Source of the DNA: Zasmidium citrigriseum
Lineage: Eukaryota; Ascomycota; Dothideomycetes; Mycosphaerellales; Mycosphaerellaceae
Direction: 5' to 3'
Length of the DNA: 64,000 nucleotides
Assembly: GCA_002786025.1 (NCBI GenBank)
Contig: NHNW01000059.1
Span: forward strand, 124,001-188,000
Positions 46,042 through 55,808 of the stretch are shown here, piece after piece (the stretch's first letter is position 1; every line of letters begins with the position of its first letter). The notes under the pieces are model-generated. The model saw only the letters and a program-made list of their open reading frames with translations, did not search any database and was not told the origin of the DNA. The position numbers and the translations under genes are program-made.

Positions 46042-47249
46042 TCACAGCCTCGCCTTCTGTTGGAGAGACTCATTCACCAGCTTCTCCACCGCCTGCGAGC
46101 AACCAAACGATGTCTGATACCCATACCCTCCATGGCCATAATTATGCACCACCGCAACTTTTGCACCATCAGGAGCGCTGATGGTCTCCTTCTCAATCCT
46201 GATGCCTCCATTTCGCATCGGCCGAAGCCCAACACCATGCCGAACCACACTCAGCCCCTCGATTCCCTTCCCTGCAGGTACCAGCTGTGGGCAGAGATCA
46301 ACTGCTCGTTTCATAATCCGGATTGCCAGGCTGGGATCTGGCTGACTCTCCCAGTTGTCCTTCTGCAGACACCCGCCGAGAATTGTGCCTCCACCAGCAG
46401 CCCGCTGCATCATGTACAAGGCCTCATCAGGACCGTCGTCTGTGCCAGACGTTGATTGCATGACACCTGGGTCGTTCCGGACGACTACGATTTGTCCACG
46501 GCCAGGGTATAGATTCTTGTCTTCCACGCCTCCGAGACGAAGTGAAGATAATCCAGTGCAATTCACAACCAAATCTGCCCGCTTGCCGCCGTGGTGGAGA
46601 TTCGCCGCTTCTGAGACGTGCGAGACGATGCCTCTGCGAATGACGACTCCGTGCTTCAAGCATTGTCCCGCGAGCCACGACAGGTAAATGGCCGTGTTGA
46701 TGCATACAGAAGTGAAAGCGGTCCCGCCGTCCATGCCAGGTGGGAGTTCGGACTTCTTCAGTACTCTAAAGTCTGGAAGCACGTCTTTGAACCACGCATC
46801 CTCTCTGATCAGCTCTCTGAACCAATCCGCAATCGGTGAATCCGCGTCCTTTTCTCGCCGGTAAACGCGAGTGTCTTGGAAGTGAAGCCCAGCTTCTGGC
46901 ACCTCCCTACAAATTCTCTCGAGCTCGTTCCACGTATCCGTCTCGTATCCTTGGGACGGTGTGCCTTTCTTCGCAACTCTGCAGATTGTGTTAGTTGAGC
47001 TGTGGAGAAAGTAAGTGAATTGCCACTCACGGGAGTGAATTGGCTCCAGCCCAAGGTGAGGCGTACTCAATATCATAATCTCCGGGCATGTGCTTCGCAA
47101 TAACGGTGACCTTGTAGTTCGAGTTCTTCGCCAGCTGGAGCGCCGTTGTGAGGCCCGTGACTCCCGCGCTACTCAAAAGTTAACATCGCTGGACGATCAT
47201 ATGAAGCTGATTTTGCATCTCACCCAAGAACGACAATATTGGAGCCCAT
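46042..47249 (-). CDS. Peroxisomal D-amino-acid oxidase
   Basis: Three exons (47249-47224, 47168-47031, 46978-46042) give 366 residues. The first exon has 26 nt and ends inside the FAD loop: VVLG|AGVTGL is rebuilt across the intron. The DAO signature VVHNYGHGGYGYQTSFGCSQA is complete near the C-terminus and includes the FAD-binding and active-site glycines. TAFTSVCINTAIYLSWL and VVNCTGLSSLRLGG are also typical. The last three residues are ARL, a peroxisomal targeting signal type 1. The enzyme deaminates D-amino acids to 2-oxo acids with release of H2O2, and lets the fungus use D-amino acids as a nitrogen source. D-aspartate oxidase is a close alternative. Confidence 0.95.
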
Positions 47250-48210
47250 GATGGCGGTCAAGCAAGAGGCAAGCGAACTTCCGAGCAAGACTCTTTGCGG
47301 TTTGATGTTTCTGGGGTATTTCGAAATGCTCAATGGCTCACACGACACGAGCTGCGGTTTGAAGAAAGTACATGCATGGTGGGTCATCATTCTACGCCCT
47401 GCAACCTGCGCTTAGATCCGCCTTCCCTTGCTTGGCCGCGCAATTGCCTGATAGGCGAGCGATTGCTGGGTTACGAGCAAACAGCTGTGCTTATGTAAAA
47501 GCATGGGCGGAGAAGCCGGCGGGAAGTCCTAGATCACATTAAGAGGAGGTATTTGAGGGCCCAGGGAGAGGTTTCCTTGAAGTTGAGACTGAGGTTCTAC
47601 AGCCGTTGTTTCATCCGAATTTTTGAGGTCTCGCGAGCGATTTCGGACGAGAGAAGGAACGTTCGAAGCTTTGGTCTGCTCAAGGCAAGAACGACCTTTA
47701 CATGTACCTCTACTCACGGAGTGCACGAGACCATCAGCAAGACCCAATGAAGAAGACAATCACCTCCCACATTCAACTATTACAGCTCAAAAGCCGCTCC
47801 CATTGGCCACACAACATTCACTCAAACCCGTTACCCTGACGTCATCTATCGGCCGAGAAACCTTCTTACTCACCCCTCCCTCATCTTCTCGTCCGCGAAG
47901 AGCAAGCCATGCGAACGCAGCCGCAGCGTCTCTCGACCGAAGCGGACTGTGGCTTCACTGTATGCCTCTACCTCCACCGTTCTAGAGCTCTCGACCGTGA
48001 GTTGGGAGTCTGAAGCCGGCGTTAGGTGTTTTGCCCTGTACATTGTCCTCGGAGGGAGAGGCATAGTTGGGTAGGTTCAATGGACGTATAAAGGTAACGC
48101 TACCAGCTCTTCCAGTAACCTTTCCAACTGCAAGCAAAACACCATTTCTCCCACCAAGTTCTTGATCAGACAACCACATATCTAAGCAAAGCCATCAATT
48201 TACAACAACA
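47250..48210. other. Divergent promoter region between DAO and SDR
   Basis: 961 bp without a convincing gene. Only short open frames occur. The last 30 bases (AGCCATCAATTTACAACAACA) form a typical fungal leader. Confidence 0.5.
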
Positions 48211-49092
48211 ATGTCTTCAGACAAGAAAACCATCCTCATCACAGGCGCCAACACCGGCCTCGGCCTTGAAACCGTCAAAGCCCTGATCCGCTCCAAACAC
48301 CCCTACGAAATCATAATCGGCAGCCGCAACGTCCAAAAAGGCGAAGACGCCGTCGCAGCCGTCAAAAAAGAATACCCCTCCAACACCACATCAACCCTCT
48401 CCGTCGTGCAAATCGACATCGAATCCGACGCCTCCATCCGCTCCGCCCGCGACACAATCGCTTCTAAGTTCGGTCACCTTGATATTTTGATCAATAATGC
48501 GGGTGCAAATGTGGAGAAGACGGCACAGGATGAGGGTTGGGACCACCGCGAAACCTGGCTAAAATCCTGGAGTATCAACGTCGCAGGCCCCCAAATCACA
48601 TGTCGCGAATTCATGCCCCTGCTCCTCAAATCTCAGGACCCGCGTCTCCTCTTCCTCATCAGCGGCACCTCGTCCCTCGCAGACACAGAACGCACCGACG
48701 GGCCTTTCGCTCGCTTGAACGCGAGTCCCGAAGCCGGCTGGCCGAAACCCGACGCCATGAATCCGACGATGGTGTATCGCGCGACGAAGTGTGGGTTGAA
48801 TATGCTGGTGAGGGATTATGCGAGGATTTTGAGGGAGGATAGGGTTAAGGTTTTTGGGGTTAGTCCGGGGTTTTTGGCGACGGGGTTGAATGGGATTGGG
48901 GCGGAGGCGTTGAAGAAGGTGAGTCTTGATCGTCCTTGTCTTTCTGTGGGGGCAGGTGAAGCTGACTTGTGATGACAGATTGGTGCGTTGGATCCGAGTG
49001 TGGGCGCGGAGTTGATTGTGGATGTGGTTCAGGGGAAGAGGGATAAGGATGCTGGGATGTTGGTGAGGAAGGATGGGATTCAGCCGTACTAG
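48211..49092 (+). CDS. Short-chain dehydrogenase/reductase, paralogue of the cluster SDR
   Basis: Two exons (48211-48918, 48979-49092) give 273 residues, one fewer than the cluster SDR at 5024-6011. It has the cofactor motif TGANTGLG, NNAG, and the catalytic YRATK. Both proteins share unusual details: the ETVKAL helix, DPRLLF before the catalytic strand, GLLATGL/GFLATGL, DPSVG and DAGM near the C-terminus. They clearly come from one subfamily of fungal SDRs related to NAD(P)-binding carbonyl reductases. Substrate is unknown. The coding strand alternates between C-rich and G/T-rich wobble blocks, unlike the cluster copy. Confidence 0.92.
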
Positions 49093-49187
49093 GGAATACT
49101 GTATGAGATTAGATAAAACGCAGATCTTTGGTGCTGCTGCAATGAAGAATCGAATGTAACCCTCCACCTTATCTCTTATTCTTTTGT

Positions 49188-50354
49188 TCAGAAGCCGGTC
49201 CTCGCCATGAACTCATGAGCTGCTTTGATTCCCTCCAAAGCAGTCGTATGAGACAAGATATGATGACCAGTCTTTTCCAGGTTGTAGAACTCAAAGTTCC
49301 TCGCCGCTGGATAAGATGGCTGCACATCTTCCGAAAGCTGCAACTCCGAACACTTTCCCGGCTCTCCAGCCAGCGCAGAAACCGGTCCGTTCGCACAGAA
49401 TACGGCATCGAGATCGCCGTTAAGTACAAATATATCCCCATCGTACAACGGAGCCTCCAACTGCCCCAACAGACTCGTCGCCAGCTCGCCCAAAGTAAAA
49501 GTGCCGCGGTTCTCGAACTCGGCTTCAGAGACCGCCTCGTCGAATGCGCCGTTGTAGAAGCAGGGTTTCAGGCCTTCGTAGGATGTCGCCATGGTGTATG
49601 TCGGGTCGAGGAGAAGGTGGCCGAACTCGGCGAGGTTGACGAGGGCTGCTGGGAGGAAGAGGGGGCGGACTGCGAGACCTGTTGCGCCGCGGAGGAGTTG
49701 TTGCGTGAAGCCGGTGAGGATAGTCTGGTTGATGGCGTACGGGTATGCCGTGTGGATGCCGTTTGCTACGAGGGAGCCGTAGGAGTGGCCGACGTAGATG
49801 ATGTTGCTGAATGTGGTGTTGACGCCTGGGATTGTGCCGTCGCGTGCGGCTTCAATGACGCCGTGGAGAGCTGCGGCTTGGAGAGGGAGTTGGCATTCGA
49901 GGAGACCGTTGGGGTGAGAGGAGTTGCCGTTGCAGAGTCTGTCGATTGCCAGGACGGAGTAGCCTTGTGAGGTGGCGTAGTCGACCCAGGAGCGGTTGCC
50001 GTCCATCATCCAGTATGTTCGTGTGTCTGCGATTCCGTGGACGAGGATTTGTAAAGTCTCTTGACGAGGGTACACATCGTTGGTAGGCTCGCAGAAGGTT
50101 CCGGCGATGGTGTAGTCGCCTTCGACGAGAACTAAGGAGACGTCGACAAGCAGGTCGTTGACGGTGACGGGGTCCTCGAGTAGAGTGCCATTGGTCATGG
50201 AAGTCGGGAGGTCGCGGTTTTCGGCTCTTGCGCTGACTGGGATGAGGACATCTCTGCAGCTCGTGGTATTGGTGGCGCGTGGTGACTTGCTCGCTGTTGC
50301 GCCAGTGGCCAGCACTGTAGCGGAGATCAGAGACCAAAAGTCCTTCAGTCGCAT
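49188..50354 (-). CDS. Secreted alpha/beta-hydrolase
   Basis: Single exon, 388 residues, from the first true ATG at 50354. A signal peptide (MRLKDFWSLISATVLATG) starts the protein. The hydrolase core has ILVHGIADTRTYW (oxyanion region), the nucleophile elbow VGHSYGS, the acid in NGDLDAVFC and the catalytic histidine in EKTGHHIL. Many NxS/T sequons (NTT, NGT, NRS, NSS, NQT) suggest N-glycosylation. It is probably an extracellular esterase or lipase-like enzyme; the substrate cannot be told. It is convergent with the SDR at 95 bp. Confidence 0.9.
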   Translation of the reverse strand: MRLKDFWSLISATVLATGATASKSPRATNTTSCRDVLIPVSARAENRDLPTSMTNGTLLEDPVTVNDLLVDVSLVLVEGDYTIAGTFCEPTNDVYPRQETLQILVHGIADTRTYWMMDGNRSWVDYATSQGYSVLAIDRLCNGNSSHPNGLLECQLPLQAAALHGVIEAARDGTIPGVNTTFSNIIYVGHSYGSLVANGIHTAYPYAINQTILTGFTQQLLRGATGLAVRPLFLPAALVNLAEFGHLLLDPTYTMATSYEGLKPCFYNGAFDEAVSEAEFENRGTFTLGELATSLLGQLEAPLYDGDIFVLNGDLDAVFCANGPVSALAGEPGKCSELQLSEDVQPSYPAARNFEFYNLEKTGHHILSHTTALEGIKAAHEFMARTGF

Positions 50355-51059
50355 GTTGATGGCAGTGAGAAAGAGCTGCAAGACAGCGATTACCTTGTCA
50401 TCTAGGCCCGGGTATTCTATGAATTTTACTCATCCTTTAGCAGTGCCCAATTGATCAGTCCAAATTGGACTGGCGGAGACTGGGCAACATGGGTTGGCTC
50501 TACGTTGTTTTGTTCGGGCAAAGAATTCCGTACTGAAGACCAGACCGCTTTCAGGGGCTGGCCCGACTTTCCACGCTCACTCACTGGCTGTTCGTTCGAC
50601 GGGACACCGGGCACCACAATTCATCCTCGCTTTTCCTCGCATGGGCAGGACATTCACATGCCCTCGATATCGTTTTTCGATGACAGCCGAGGCATTCGGA
50701 ATCGTCGGTGATGAAGTTGTTCCAAGTCTTTTCATCCGGATATGTGCCGTGGACTATGTCTTGAATATCGTAATGTGCTTTGCCCGGAGGAGCGCATGCA
50801 TCAAACATGCTGCTATGTGCGCTCGAATTTGAGCGAGTACTCATTCAAGATGACCAGCTTGGACGTGTAGGCGAGTTGATGAGTCGAGATGTTGTTGATG
50901 AAGAAGATCAGAGGAGGGAGGAAGTGATGTGAAGTCCTTCGCCCCCACTCGGCCCCCACCCGCCCCCGCAATGCAGTCAATGTGTTCCTGCGTCACGATC
51001 CAGCTCGATCAACTTTCTCCAACACACTGACCTTTGTTCATACACCCTCACAGTACAAC
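50355..51059. promoter_or_regulatory. Divergent promoter between alpha/beta-hydrolase and HAD genes
   Basis: 705 bp. It contains three near-identical C-rich units at 50941-50969, about 90-120 bp before the HAD start: GCCCCCAC, GCCCCCAC and GCCCCCGC, spaced 11 and 10 bases. That spacing puts them on one face of the helix. No gene seen. Confidence 0.5.
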
Positions 51060-52055
51060 ATGGCTTCTTCAAAGAGGTAGGCCTCTCCATTAACATGACA
51101 ATGCCGTCCTGGGCTCACCGCTGATGCGCAGGAAGCCCACCGGCCATCAAGGCCGCGCTCTTCGACATGGATGGACTGCTCATCGACTCGGAGGATAAAT
51201 ACACAATCTGCACCAACATCGTTTTGAACGAATACGGCCGGCCGAATCTGCCATGGAACATCAAGGCCCAGATGCAGGGAAGACCTGGTCCGACGGTATG
51301 TCAAACAACAGCTGCACAATGCTGGATGCGACTGATGCGCTGGACGTCAGGCGGGCAAAGTCCTCCATGACTGGGCCCAGTTACCCATCACGCACGAGGA
51401 GTACATGGAAAAGATCAAAGCCGAGCAGAAAAAGCACTTTCCCGATTGCAAACCACTCCCAGGCGCTGTACAACTGCTTCAAACCCTCTCGAAACGCACC
51501 GATCCGCCCGTACATATTGCCCTCGCAACAAGCAGCCACGCTGGCAACTACAAGCTCAAGACAGACCATATGCAGGACGTGTTTTCTGTATTCGCGGAAG
51601 AGCATAAAGTACTTGGCGATGATCCTCGAATTGGTGCTGGACGAGGCAAGCCCGCACCGGACATTTACCTCTTGGCATTGAAGACGATCAATGACCGACT
51701 AAAGCGTCAAGGGAAAGAGGAGATCAAGCCCGAAGAATGTCTGGTGTTTGAGGACAGTGTACCGGGCGTTGAGTCTGGACGGAGAGCGGGCATGCAGGTC
51801 GTTTGGTGTCCACACCCAGAACTGTTGAATGAGTATCAAGGTCGAGAGAAAGAAGTGTTGGCAGGGTTGACTGGAGAGTACAAAGAGGTGGAAGAGAAGA
51901 ACGAAGAGCTTGGAGTCGTCACGTCCGATGGCACCCAGAGAGTCAAGGGAGCACCTGGAGAGATTGACGACGGGTGGGGATTGCTCATCAAGTCTTTGGA
52001 AGAGTTTCCCTACGAGAAATATCAGATCAAGGTCAAGGGTGACAGCCAGTTGTAA
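51060..52055 (+). CDS. HAD-superfamily phosphatase (GS1 / pseudouridine- or sugar-phosphatase type)
   Basis: Three exons (51060-51076, 51136-51295, 51351-52055) give 293 residues. The first exon has 17 nt, and the AG of GGAAG at 51135 must be the acceptor to reach the conserved frame. Motif I is FDMDGLLIDSE (nucleophile D16, acid D18), motif II is ALATSS, motif III is GKPAPDIYL and motif IV is VFEDSVPGV. This matches the beta-phosphoglucomutase-like branch, which includes pseudouridine-5'-phosphatase, 2-deoxyglucose-6-phosphatase and glycerol-3-phosphatase. A C-terminal insertion (GREKEVLAGL...GDDGWG-like) is longer than in the bacterial enzymes. Cytosolic, Mg2+-dependent. Confidence 0.92.
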
Positions 52056-52803
52056 TGCATGATCAAAGATACCCACGTACATAGGCATACTAGCGGGACT
52101 CAACGAATACGAGAATACAGCTAGAACATGATGCCTGGTTGTTCCAGTTGTCCGACTCTAACCGATAGCATGAGCACGTCAGTGAAGGATTCGATCTCCG
52201 TTTGCTTGGCCATGCGTCAACGGTTGCCCAACGTCAGCAACAACTTGACAATGTCTTGATAGACCACGAGTTATAGGATAGTCACAGGATAGTCACAAGT
52301 CACAATGTGACAGTCACAAAACACGAACATCAGCTAGCGTCTTCAATCTTACAGCAAATGAAAGTCAGGCGAAGGATGCTTGCGAGCACCGTCCCTCGGT
52401 AGGCTCGCCCTGGGACGTCACACCCTGGCTTGGGCGGAAAGCTCGAAGCAAAGAACAACACGACGCACTCTCCTTCTCCCAATCTCCTCTCCTATAGCCT
52501 ACACCCCTCTGGCCTCCGCCGCCGAGTACATACGACCGACGCAAACCGTCCTATATCATTCCTTGGCAGGCACCAGTCCTATTCCCTGCCACCGCTCGGT
52601 ATCTATCGGGTCCTGCTGGCTGCACCGCACAAAGGCACACGAGACACCTCCCAACACCCTCTCTCTCTATACACTGGCTTCGTGAACTCGTCAGGATAGT
52701 CTCCTTCAAGAAATACGACCTGAACGCCTCCGCACCCGCGTCGGGGTAGGGACCGACCGAACGCAATGCGGGCGAGATAGCACTTCCACATCGATTGGCG
52801 GCT
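52056..52803. other. Intergenic region between HAD and SAL1 genes
   Basis: 748 bp. Apart from the AGTCACA repeat cluster at 52280-52318 it holds a CT-rich leader region (about 52440-52680) before the carrier gene. No gene seen. Confidence 0.45.
52280..52318. repeat. Cluster of AGTCACA heptamers
   Basis: Four direct copies of AGTCACA (52280, 52291, 52298, 52312) and one inverted copy (ATGTGAC at 52305-52311) occupy 39 bases, about 490 bp upstream of the SAL1-like gene. It could be a regulatory repeat or a small tandem duplication. Confidence 0.55.
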
Positions 52804-54971
52804 ATGGATGGCGAGTCCCAGGCGCAGAGGGAGGCCCGTCTGCAGTCGTTATGGGGCAAGCTAGACACCAAGAAGAAGGGGACGCTGGACTACAATGCGC
52901 TGAAGAATGGCTTGACGGGGATGAATCATCGTATGTGGACCGCATCCATTCTATTAATTTGGAGGATTTGCGCTGATATGGGTATCATACAGCTCTCAAG
53001 GATGCAGATGGCCTGATCAAGGACATGCTCACGGCATGCGACATCGACCATGACGGGAAGATCAGCTACGACGAGTTTTGTCGCTTCTGCACGCAGACGG
53101 AGAAGGAGCTCTGGCAGCTGTTCCAGTCCATCGACCGCGACCATAGTGGGAAGCTGGACAAGAGCGAGCTGTCAGCCGCTTTCGAGCGAGCCGGCGTGGC
53201 CGTGTCGAACGCGCGACTGGATCGCTTCTTCAGCTATATCGACAAGGACCACGACGGCACCATCGACTTCAGCGAATGGCGCGGTAGGCAAATAATCCTT
53301 ACCACCCAAAACTTTCCCAACTGCCACCTGACTCACAATCACAATTTCGAACGCACATGCTGATGATTCGCTACCCAGATTTTCTCCTCTTCATTCCCAC
53401 AAATGCTCCTGGCCTCAAAGCCGTCTTTTCCTACTACCAAAATACCTCGAAGCTCACCGCCGAAGGAGACGTGCTCATAAGTGACGAAGCTTTGCACTCT
53501 GCAGGTACGATACTCGCTTTTGTCAAGAGTTCGCTGTTCGGCGCCGTGCTCCAGCTGGTGAAACCGGCGCAATCGCACGCAGGAGGATCGAACACCTCCC
53601 CGATATCAATGTGGGAGGGAAGTGAGGCCAAGCCGCAGCTGTTTGGCCAGACGCTGGACGAGGAGCAAGACATCGAGGACGACCCATACATTCCGATCAA
53701 GCCCGCGAGGCGGAAAGAGCTTGAGAACATGCGTGAAGAGGAGGAGGCAGTGGGCCAGCAGCAGAAGTTGAAGCTGACGGATTTCGTGCCGAATGTAGGC
53801 TATTTCTTGGCCGGTGGTCTTTCGGGCATCACCTCCAGGACTGCGACCGCGCCTCTCGACAGGCTCAAGGTGTACCTGATCGCACAGACGGATGTCGCAG
53901 ACAAGGCTGTTAGTGCTGCCAAGTCTGGCAAGCCAGCTGCTGCTCTCACGCACGGCGTCAAGACGTTGTGGATCGCGAGCAAAGACTTATGGGCGGCGGG
54001 TGGCATGAGAAGTCTGTTCGCCGGTGAGTGGATGATGTGCAGGTCGTACTTGAGGCAATACTGACATTCTCAGGAAATGGCCTCAATGTACTCAAAGTTA
54101 TGCCGGAGTCATCGGTCAAATTCGGCGCATACGAGGTAGACCACAGCCACGCGAGAATGTTGAGCTTGCGCTGACTGCTTCCTTACAGGCTTCTAAACGG
54201 GCGATTGCGAGAATAGAAGGCCACAACGACCCGAAACAGATCGCCTCCGCATCCATGTTCATTGCTGGTGGCACTGCTGGCATGATAGCACAAGCCGTTG
54301 TATACCCGCTCGACACGCTCAAATTCCAGATGCAATGCGAGACTGTCCCCGGAAGCGACCAGGGAACCAAGCTCATCCTTAACACGGCGAAGAAGATGTG
54401 GAAGCGCAACGGAATCGTCTCCTTCTACAAAGGCTTGCCTATGGGGCTGGTCGGCATGTTCCCATATGCTGCCATCGATCTTAGTGTGTTCGAGACGTTG
54501 AAGAAGAAGATAATAGCGCGGAAACGACGTCAGGATCCAAGCATCAGACACGACGAGGATGCGCTGCCTGGAAACTTTTCACTCGCGCTTATGGGTGGCT
54601 TTAGTGGAGCCATCGGTGCGAGTGTTGTTTATCCCATCAATCTGTTGCGTGAGTGGCACCGATCTCCGAGTCGTGCAAGAATGAATACTGATTGTGATTG
54701 CAAAACAGGTACTAGGCTGCAGAGTCAAGGGACTGCGCAACACCCTCGGACGTACACTGGCATTATGGATGTTACTCGTCAAACGCTTCAAGGTGAAGGT
54801 GTGCGAGGATTGTTCAAGGGGTTGACTCCGAACCTGCTCAAGGTCGTGCCGGCGGTGTCAATCGTAAGTTCACCACAGCTCGGCCACGTGATGTCAGTTG
54901 CTAACATGATTGCCTCTTCGCAGACTTACGTCGTATACGAAAACACGAAGAAAGCGCTGCATTTGCAGTAG
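52804..54971 (+). CDS. SAL1: Calcium-regulated mitochondrial ATP-Mg/Pi carrier (SAL1 / SCaMC)
   Basis: Seven exons (52804-52930, 52993-53283, 53379-54023, 54074-54135, 54189-54648, 54709-54863, 54924-54971) give 595 residues. The N-terminal half faces the intermembrane space and has EF-hand loops: a degenerate DTKKKGTLDY, then DIDHDGKISYDE, DRDHSGKLDKSE and DKDHDGTIDFSE. The C-terminal half has three carrier repeats: PLDRLKVYL, PLDTLKFQM and PINLLRTRL. It exchanges ATP-Mg for phosphate across the inner mitochondrial membrane when cytosolic Ca2+ rises. A charged, disordered stretch (EEQDIEDDPYIPIKPARRKELENMREEEEA) links the halves. The ATG at 52804 is the first that opens the EF-hand frame. 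Confidence 0.95.
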
Positions 54972-55130
54972 CCGCGCCAGTCAAAGTCATCGCACTTCAA
55001 GATCAACATCGCGATTGGATAGGAGACGCGAAGAGGGGAGAGAGGACAAAGATGTCCTTCGGAGAGGACATAGTTGAGGTCCGCGGGAAGAGAGGGAGGA
55101 AGCGAAACCTATGATACCCTTCGTACGGCG

Positions 55131-55143
55131 CCGAACATTTCGG
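55131..55143. promoter_or_regulatory. Inverted repeat CCGAA-N3-TTCGG
   Basis: CCGAACATTTCGG. Together with the copy at 55244 it is a candidate Zn2Cys6 everted CCG...CGG site, about 670 bp upstream of the gene at 55809. Confidence 0.4.
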
Positions 55144-55243
55144 GAGATGCTGCAAAGACCCAGTTCATCGTGTGCGGTAGACTTGCGAGTCTGAAAAGAG
55201 ATCACCTATGAGAATCCGGATTCGCTTTTCTTTTGCTATGGCC

Positions 55244-55255
55244 CCGAACATTCGG
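55244..55255. promoter_or_regulatory. Inverted repeat CCGAA-N2-TTCGG
   Basis: CCGAACATTCGG, a perfect inverted repeat with a two-base centre, 113 bp from the similar repeat at 55131. Confidence 0.4.
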
Positions 55256-55808
55256 GCCCGGACCGATCAGCAGGTTTGAAGCCGGCAGTTCGAGATGCCG
55301 AATACACTTTGTCTACACCGGCAGAATACGAGGTAGGTGTGAATTCAAAGGCCATGGAGTGTCCGGCCACCGGTTCACTGCCTATGGCCAAGTGCTCTTG
55401 CATTAGGTAAGTCAATCTCCTTCACTCTGCAGTTTCAGCTGAATTCCGCTCTTCAGCCAATGGCTGAAGTCATATGTCGATCGTGCATAGCCTTGCTCGC
55501 TAGGCTGAACTTTCGACGGTTATTCAGCTGGCTTTGCCTGACGTGACGATCGAAACAAGGCTTGGATACGGGAGGGAGATGAAGTGTACTGGCTTTACTT
55601 GGCTGGATTGGGGAGGTCGAGCCTTTGGGGCAGATGTTCGCAGTGCTGTGGCGGTGATGGCGATCGTTTCTGTTGTGACGATTTGGGGGCCATGGTATCG
55701 TCGTGAGGGTACGGTGGCAGTATACTTGGGAGGATTTAAAGAGGCTTGACGGGGAGGCACATCGATTGCATACTCAGCAAACGACTTTGAAGGCATACGT
55801 CTTGCAAG

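Larger units (their letters stand above)
54972..55808. other. Intergenic region before the beta-lactamase-fold gene
   Basis: 837 bp without a gene. It contains two CCGAA inverted repeats, listed separately. Confidence 0.45.
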
